Notes under the pieces: model-generated
The model's input: the letters and a program-made list of their open reading frames with translations, nothing else
Databases searched by the model: none
Told to the model about the DNA's origin: nothing
Made by a program: the position numbers and the translations under genes
Source: Acholeplasma sp.
Lineage (GTDB): Bacteria; Bacillota_I; Bacilli_A; Acholeplasmatales; Acholeplasmataceae
Assembly: GCA_003605085.1 (NCBI GenBank)
Contig: QZKD01000045.1
Location: forward strand, 1-58,043
DNA length: 58,043 nucleotides
Reading direction: 5' to 3'
Shown here: positions 53,262-58,043 of the stretch, one piece after another
Layout of the letters: every line of letters begins with the position of its first letter
Position numbering within the stretch: position 1 is the first letter of the stretch

Positions 53262-54839
53262 ATGGTATTAAGACCTTATCAAAATGAAGCGGTAAGTGCA
53301 ATTCAACATGAGTGGAATCAAGGACATCAAAGAACGCTATTAGTCCTTCCAACTGGCACTGGTAAAACAGTCGTGTTTTCAAAGGTTGTTGAAGAGGAAA
53401 CGAAAAACGGTAGTAACGCACTAATTCTCGCTCATCGTGGAGAGTTGCTCGATCAAGCTTCAGAGAAATTATTAGAAACGAGTGGATTGGATTCAGCTTT
53501 GGAAAAGGCTGAGTCTAGTTCCATCGGGTCAAAAAAGCGAGTGACTGTTGCATCAGTACAAACTTTATCACAAGAAAAAAGACTTTCTGCATTTGCTAAG
53601 AATCATTTTAAGACCATTGTTGTAGATGAGGCGCATCATTCGATGAGTGATACTTATCAGCGCATACTTACCCATTTTGATGGTGCTAATGTGCTCGGTG
53701 TTACAGCAACGCCTGATCGCTCTGATCAGAAAAGTCTAGGAAAGTATTATGATTCAAAAGCCTATGAATATTCACTACATCAAGCGATAAGAGAAGGTTA
53801 TCTTTGCCCGGTTAAAGCACAGATGATTCCACTCGAACTCGATATTCACAGTGTTAGCGTATCAAATGGTGATTATGCAGTAGGTGAAATAGGATCCGCC
53901 TTAGAGCCTTACTTAAACCAAATAGCACTCGAAATGCTTAAATATTGCAAAGGCAGAAAAACTGTTGTGTTCTTACCGTTAGTGAAGACATCTCAAAAGT
54001 TTTGTGAACTACTTAATTTACATGGTATTAAAGCAGCAGAAGTTAATGGAAACAGCACAGATCGTGATGAAATCTTAGCTGACTTTGAAGCAGGTGAATA
54101 TGATGTGTTATGTAATTCTATGCTTTTAACTGAAGGTTGGGACTGTCCAGCTGTGGATTGCATCATTGTGCTAAGACCAACTAAGATTAGAAGTCTCTAT
54201 CAACAAATGGTAGGTCGTGGGATGAGACTCCACCCAGGAAAAGAAGAGTTACTATTACTTGATTTTCTATGGATGACAGAACGCCATGATTTATGTAGAC
54301 CGTCCGCACTGATTTCTAAGGATGCAGAACTTGCAAAACGTATCGATCAAAAGATGATGGATAAAGAAAGTGGTATTGATTTACTTGCTGCTGAAAAAGA
54401 AGCTGAAAATGATGTGATACAAGAACGTGAAGATGCACTTGCCAGAGAACTAGCAGCCATGCGTAGAAAGAAAACCAAACTCGTCGATCCGATTCAATAT
54501 GCTTTCTCTATTGCAGCAGAAGATTTAGCAAATTATGAACCTGCATTTATGTGGGAGATGGGACCGGCAACTGAAAGACAACTTGATTACTTAGAAAAGC
54601 ATGGTATTTATCCAGAAGCAGTAACGAGTTGTGGGATGGCAAGCATGCTCATTGAAAAACTTAAGAATAGACAAATTGAAGGCTTAGCTACACCAAAACA
54701 GATCCGTTTCTTGGAACGTTATGGATTCTTACATGTTGGTATGTGGGCATTTGATGCAGCGAGCAAAATGATTACACGTATCGCAGAAAACAACTGGTTT
54801 TTACCAAGAGGTATCAATGCTACAAGTTATCAACCGTAG
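53262..54839 (+). CDS. SF2 DEAD/DEAH-box helicase of the phage module
   Basis: DNA helicase of 525 residues. Motifs are in order: LPTGTGKT (about residue 28), VVDEAHHS (about 122), TATPDRSD (about 147), and QMVGRGMR as motif VI (about 320). The C-terminal 150 residues are helical and probably contact DNA or the primase. AGGAGG precedes the ATG. It lies directly before the primase gene in the same operon, so it most likely unwinds DNA during phage replication. Confidence 0.9.
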   Translation: MVLRPYQNEAVSAIQHEWNQGHQRTLLVLPTGTGKTVVFSKVVEEETKNGSNALILAHRGELLDQASEKLLETSGLDSALEKAESSSIGSKKRVTVASVQTLSQEKRLSAFAKNHFKTIVVDEAHHSMSDTYQRILTHFDGANVLGVTATPDRSDQKSLGKYYDSKAYEYSLHQAIREGYLCPVKAQMIPLELDIHSVSVSNGDYAVGEIGSALEPYLNQIALEMLKYCKGRKTVVFLPLVKTSQKFCELLNLHGIKAAEVNGNSTDRDEILADFEAGEYDVLCNSMLLTEGWDCPAVDCIIVLRPTKIRSLYQQMVGRGMRLHPGKEELLLLDFLWMTERHDLCRPSALISKDAELAKRIDQKMMDKESGIDLLAAEKEAENDVIQEREDALARELAAMRRKKTKLVDPIQYAFSIAAEDLANYEPAFMWEMGPATERQLDYLEKHGIYPEAVTSCGMASMLIEKLKNRQIEGLATPKQIRFLERYGFLHVGMWAFDAASKMITRIAENNWFLPRGINATSYQP

Positions 54840-54849
54840 GAGGATTTAA

Positions 54850-56847
54850 ATGGACAATTTACTTGAAGCTTTAAAACAGATTGATGTATCAAAAATATCT
54901 TATCAAGAATGGATAAATATAGGCATGGCACTTAAAGCTGAAGGATATGATTGCTCGGTATGGGATAACTGGAGTAAAAATGATGCTCGCTATAAACAAG
55001 GTGAGTGTGATAGAAAATGGAGGAGCTTTGCTGGCTCCTCTAATCCCATAGCCGGAGGAACGATTATAAAAATGGCAAAAGACGCAGGATGGGTTCCTTA
55101 TGTTCATGAAAACGGTGGACTTATGGAATGGGATGACATCATCGAATACGATGGTGATGGCATGATTTACGATCCTACTGTTAGTATGACTCCAACCGAA
55201 CAACTTATAAAATATCTTGAAATATTATTTAAAAGTAATGAATATGTTGCGTATGTAACAACGGATGTTTGGCAGAATGCAGATGGCAAATGGATGCCAG
55301 GTAGAGGCCAGTATGACAGAACAGCTAAAGAATTAATTGATTTACTTAAAAAACATCCAGATGATATCGGTGCCGTGATTGGTGATTGGAAAGATGAGAG
55401 TGGGGCATGGATTAGGTTTAATCCGGTTGATGGTAGTGGTGTTAAGAATGACAACATTACAAGATTTTCCTATGCATTAGTTGAATCAGACAATATACCC
55501 ATTCCAGAACAAGATGCAATCTATCGAAAGTTCGAACTTCCTATCGCTTGTCTAGTACATAGTGGCAGTAGAAGTCTACATGCTATAGTTAGAGTTGATG
55601 CAAATGATGCAGAAGAATATCGTAAGCGTGTGGAATACTTATATGGTTTCCTAGATAAGAATGGACTCAAAGTTGATACAGCTAATCGAAATCCATCAAG
55701 ATTATCACGATTACCTGGTGTGACTCGAAATGGCATTATTCAAACATTGGTGGATACTAACATAGGTAGACGTAATTGGAATGAATGGTTAGATTTTGCT
55801 GAAGGTATTGTCGATGAAATGCCTAGACTTGATTCACTTGATGAAGAATTATCACATTTACCTCCTCTTGCACCTGAACTTATTGAAGGGGTTGTTAGAG
55901 TTGGACATAAAATGCTTATTTCAGGCTCATCTAAAGCAGGGAAAAGTTTCTTATTAATGCAACTAGCTATCGCATTATCTGAAGGTGGTAAGTGGCTAGG
56001 TTTTCAGTGCAAGAAATCAAAAGTCCTCTATGTGAATTTAGAAATAGATAGAGCTAGCTGCTTGCATCGTTTTGACAAGATTTATAAAGCATTAAAACTT
56101 GATCCTAAGCATAGCGGAAATATCAAAGTTTGGAACTTACGTGGTCGAGCGATGCCTTTAGATAAACTTGTACCGAAGCTTATAAGAAAAGTTGCAAATC
56201 AAGGCTTCGATGCAATTATCATAGACCCTATATATAAAGTAATTACAGGAGATGAAAACAATGCTTCTGAAATGGGAGCTTTCTCTAATCAATTTGACAA
56301 AATTTGTAATGAAACAGGATGTGCAGCCATCTACTGTCATCATCATTCTAAAGGCTCTCAAGGCTACAAAAGAGCGATGGATAGAGCTTCTGGTTCGGGA
56401 GTATTTGCGCGTGATCCAGATGCACAGCTCGATATGATTCAACTTGAAACTACCGATGAGTTTATGGCTCAATACGCAGATGTACAAACATCTACAGCTT
56501 GGAGACTTGAAAGTAGTCTAAGAGAATTTGGTAACTTCAAGCCAGTTAATTTTTGGTTTGAGTATCCGATTCATAAACTTGATGATAAAGGTATATTAAC
56601 AAAACACTATGCAGAAGGTGACCCTAAAGCAAATCTAGAAAAAAGTGGTAAGAGAAATCAATCTACCGAGTCAAGAAAAGATGAATTTGATGCTGCATTT
56701 GATATTAACATGGAAGACGACGGCACTTGTAAAGCATCTGTGCTTGCAGAATATTTAGGCATAGCCGAGCGTACTGTCAGATCTCGTGTTACAGAATTTC
56801 AAGAAGAGTACGAAACAAAAAAAGGAATCATAACGCGTAAGGAATGA
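54850..56847 (+). CDS. Phage primase-ATPase with PriCT domain and C-terminal HTH
   Basis: Replication protein of 665 residues. Residues 1-78 are a PriCT-type domain (ISYQEWINIGMALKAEGYD, WSKNDARY). The next 250 residues look like an archaeo-eukaryotic-type primase or RepB-like fold (SLHAIVRVDANDAEEY, LKVDTANRNPSRLSRLPG). A RecA-like ATPase follows with SGSSKAGKSF near residue 358 and IIDPIYKV. The last 45 residues form an HTH (VLAEYLGIAERTVRSRVTEF). AGGAGG precedes the ATG. It could initiate and drive replication of the element. Confidence 0.85.
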   Translation: MDNLLEALKQIDVSKISYQEWINIGMALKAEGYDCSVWDNWSKNDARYKQGECDRKWRSFAGSSNPIAGGTIIKMAKDAGWVPYVHENGGLMEWDDIIEYDGDGMIYDPTVSMTPTEQLIKYLEILFKSNEYVAYVTTDVWQNADGKWMPGRGQYDRTAKELIDLLKKHPDDIGAVIGDWKDESGAWIRFNPVDGSGVKNDNITRFSYALVESDNIPIPEQDAIYRKFELPIACLVHSGSRSLHAIVRVDANDAEEYRKRVEYLYGFLDKNGLKVDTANRNPSRLSRLPGVTRNGIIQTLVDTNIGRRNWNEWLDFAEGIVDEMPRLDSLDEELSHLPPLAPELIEGVVRVGHKMLISGSSKAGKSFLLMQLAIALSEGGKWLGFQCKKSKVLYVNLEIDRASCLHRFDKIYKALKLDPKHSGNIKVWNLRGRAMPLDKLVPKLIRKVANQGFDAIIIDPIYKVITGDENNASEMGAFSNQFDKICNETGCAAIYCHHHSKGSQGYKRAMDRASGSGVFARDPDAQLDMIQLETTDEFMAQYADVQTSTAWRLESSLREFGNFKPVNFWFEYPIHKLDDKGILTKHYAEGDPKANLEKSGKRNQSTESRKDEFDAAFDINMEDDGTCKASVLAEYLGIAERTVRSRVTEFQEEYETKKGIITRKE

Positions 56848-56866
56848 AGTCGTGATTAAGGAAAAA

Positions 56867-57047
56867 TGGCAGTTGCCAGCATATGTTTTGCGTTTTGGTA
56901 TAAAGGTAAATTTTACCTATCTACCAGCAGGCAAAAAAACTGGCAGAAAGGCCTTATATATATGTGTTGCAACCAACACGCTGACGCATGTTTGTAGGAT
57001 AGGGCTTTTAGCCTTGCCCTATCCCAAACAAATGCATCATCGTCAGC
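56867..57047 (+). ncRNA. Candidate structured RNA between the primase gene and rusA
   Basis: A series of inverted repeats lies in 243 bases without a convincing gene. TGGCA/TGCCA is at 56867-56878. TGGTA (56896-56900) and TACCA (56922-56926) enclose GGTAAA/TTTACC. GTGTTG-CAAC-CAACAC is at 56964-56979. Directly after it, GCTGACG (56980-56986) pairs with CGTCAGC (57041-57047) and encloses a 9-bp stem, GGATAGGGC (56997-57005) with GCCCTATCC (57016-57024). The density of perfect stems suggests a folded RNA or a DNA site such as an origin. I do not recognise a known family. Confidence 0.55.
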
Positions 57048-57090
57048 ACTCGCCTATCTGCACCTAAAAATTAGAAAAATGGAGGTAACT

Positions 57091-57507
57091 ATGAAAATAT
57101 TCCTATTACTAGATCCGCCTACAGTTACCGCGCAACAAAATAAAATTGCACTTGTCAAAAACAAACCAGTATTTTATAAACCCGAGAAATTAAAAGAGGC
57201 AAGAAGCATAATCATCAAACACTTAAAACCATTCAAACCTGAAAAACCAATTGAAGGTCCGATTAAGCTTCAAGTCATATGGAGATTCGCTAAAGGTAAA
57301 AGGCACAAACACTTTGAATGGAGAGTAACAAGACCGGACACTGATAATTTGGAAAAGATGCTCAAAGATTGTATGACTGAGGTTGGATTTTGGATTGATG
57401 ATGCACAGGTGGTTGCAGAGCATGTTGAAAAGGTATGGTCTGATGATCCGACTGGCATCTCTATAGAAATAGATGTATTAAGCAAATTCAAGGAGGAAAC
57501 AAGATGA
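57091..57507 (+). CDS. rusA: RusA-family Holliday junction resolvase
   Basis: Endonuclease that resolves Holliday junctions and branched DNA during phage replication. The catalytic aspartate pattern of RusA is clear: RPDTDNLEKMLKDCM then FWIDDAQVV. The 138 residues match the family. ATG 57091 is chosen because GGAGG lies 5 bases upstream; an ATG 12 bases earlier contains that site. It overlaps the next gene by 4 bases. Confidence 0.93.
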   Translation: MKIFLLLDPPTVTAQQNKIALVKNKPVFYKPEKLKEARSIIIKHLKPFKPEKPIEGPIKLQVIWRFAKGKRHKHFEWRVTRPDTDNLEKMLKDCMTEVGFWIDDAQVVAEHVEKVWSDDPTGISIEIDVLSKFKEETR

Positions 57508-57911
57508 ATGTAAAAGAATACTTGAGTAGATATCACAATACAGAACTTAAAATATCACGTTTGCAAGTTGAAGTTGAAGAATACATTCGTCTTGCAAACT
57601 CTATACCAGGCATTAACTTTGATCAGATTCGTGTGGATGGAACTAAAAGTCTAGAAGCACCGTTTGAGAAATGGATACGTAAGGCATTAGATAATGAAAA
57701 CTTAATCGTGGATTTGAAAAGGAGACTTCCAATCATAAAAGGTGAAATCATGTCAGTTGTTGATGAACTTGAAGACACCGAACTCAGAAAAGTTTTGATC
57801 TATCGATATATAGATTGGTTAAGTTGGAATGAAATAGCAGTTAAGATGTTTGTATCTATTTCGACACTAAAAAGATGGCATATAAAAGCACTTAGCTTAT
57901 TGAAAATTTAG
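57504..57911 (+). CDS. DUF1492/ArpU-like phage regulator with region-4 HTH
   Basis: Protein of 135 residues. The N-terminal 95 residues are helical (EYLSRYHNTELKISRLQVE), and the C-terminal 40 form a sigma-region-4-like HTH (LRKVLIYRYIDWLSWNEIA, then VSISTLKRWHIKAL). Such proteins lie at the end of early phage operons and control late genes. The ATGA overlap with rusA supports coupling. The exact family (DUF1492 or ArpU) is not certain. Confidence 0.78.
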   Translation: MNVKEYLSRYHNTELKISRLQVEVEEYIRLANSIPGINFDQIRVDGTKSLEAPFEKWIRKALDNENLIVDLKRRLPIIKGEIMSVVDELEDTELRKVLIYRYIDWLSWNEIAVKMFVSISTLKRWHIKALSLLKI

Positions 57912-57927
57912 AGAAGTAATGTAAAAT
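57900..57927 (+). promoter_or_regulatory. Putative promoter near the window end
   Basis: TTGAAA (57900-57905) and TAAAAT (57922-57927), spacer 16, overlap the end of the DUF1492-like gene and precede the last partial gene by about 50 bases. The DNA here is very AT-rich, so chance matches are likely. Confidence 0.35.
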
Positions 57928-57980
57928 ATAGATAATACATTATTTTACTGAATAAATATGACAAGAAAGGGGAAATGAAT

Positions 57981-58043
57981 ATGCCCAAATTTAAAGTGGT
58001 AATAAACTATCAAAATGGCGATACTGATGAGCTTGATGAGTTA
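57981..58043 (+). CDS. Partial gene cut by the window edge
   Basis: Twenty-one codons from ATG 57981, after AAAGGGGA at 7 bases. The start of the protein reads MPKFKVVINYQNGDTDELDE and is too short to assign. It probably belongs to the same mobile element. Confidence 0.55.
   Translation, partial: MPKFKVVINYQNGDTDELDEL

Noticed and set aside
56852-57067. 71-codon open frame with GTG start
   Set aside because: It runs through perfect stems that explain the sequence better, and the product shows no motif or normal composition. A weak coding role cannot be excluded.
1-58043. Use of TGA as tryptophan (Mycoplasma code)
   Set aside because: Genes such as the ECF sigma factor, the neopullulanase, Xre and malG end in TGA with sensible C termini and coupled starts, and tryptophans are encoded by TGG.

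Overview
The window comes from a low-GC Gram-positive bacterium that uses the standard code: tryptophan is read from TGG and several genes end in TGA. Markers are a Gram-positive-type PolC with an embedded exonuclease, a Phe T-box, cre-like CcpA sites, TTG and GTG starts, and a rlmN-rsgA-rpe-thiN-rpmB-fakA neighbourhood. A Mollicutes-related lineage that kept the standard code (Acholeplasma or Izemoplasma type) or a small-genome Bacillota is my best guess; the sequence alone does not settle it.

Positions 1-17380 are a maltodextrin and glycogen utilisation locus. It holds MalF/MalG permeases, glycogen phosphorylase, a GH13 amylase, a type I pullulanase and a branching enzyme. A divergent pair (neopullulanase plus LacI-type repressor) faces an alpha-glucosidase, MalQ and a GH5 hydrolase. 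None of the complete enzymes has a signal peptide, so imported dextrins are probably broken down inside the cell. Two near-consensus cre sites lie in the promoter regions.

Positions 17400-42312 are core chromosome. They carry a polar amino acid ABC transporter with an attenuator-like leader, acpP, leuS, an ECF sigma/anti-sigma/RsgI-domain lipoprotein set with a shared promoter motif, mnmM and mnmL, a DUF1189 protein, polC, a Bax-inhibitor family protein, T-box-pheS-pheT, rlmN, rsgA, rpe, thiN, rpmB, fakA and tRNA-Leu(GAG).

Positions 42313-58043 look like an integrated element entered at the tRNA-Leu 3' end. First comes an AT-rich defence cassette (42634-49423): a small Xre regulator, type III Mod and Res, an extra PD-(D/E)XK-like protein and a large ImmA/IrrE-type metallopeptidase with a C-terminal HTH. 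It is preceded by four repeats at an exact 20-bp period, and a fifth copy lies beyond its far end. Next comes a phage-type replication and recombination module: a sigma-region-4-like protein, DUF2800 nuclease, Sak4-like ATPase, DUF669 protein, helicase, primase-ATPase, RusA and a late-regulator-like HTH protein. A series of inverted repeats that could be a structured RNA sits between the primase and rusA. The integrase, structural genes and right end are not in the window.

The best candidates for something undescribed are the five-gene type III R-M cassette with its iterons, the hairpin series at 56867-57047, and the ECF-sigma set in which the RsgI domain is a separate lipoprotein.
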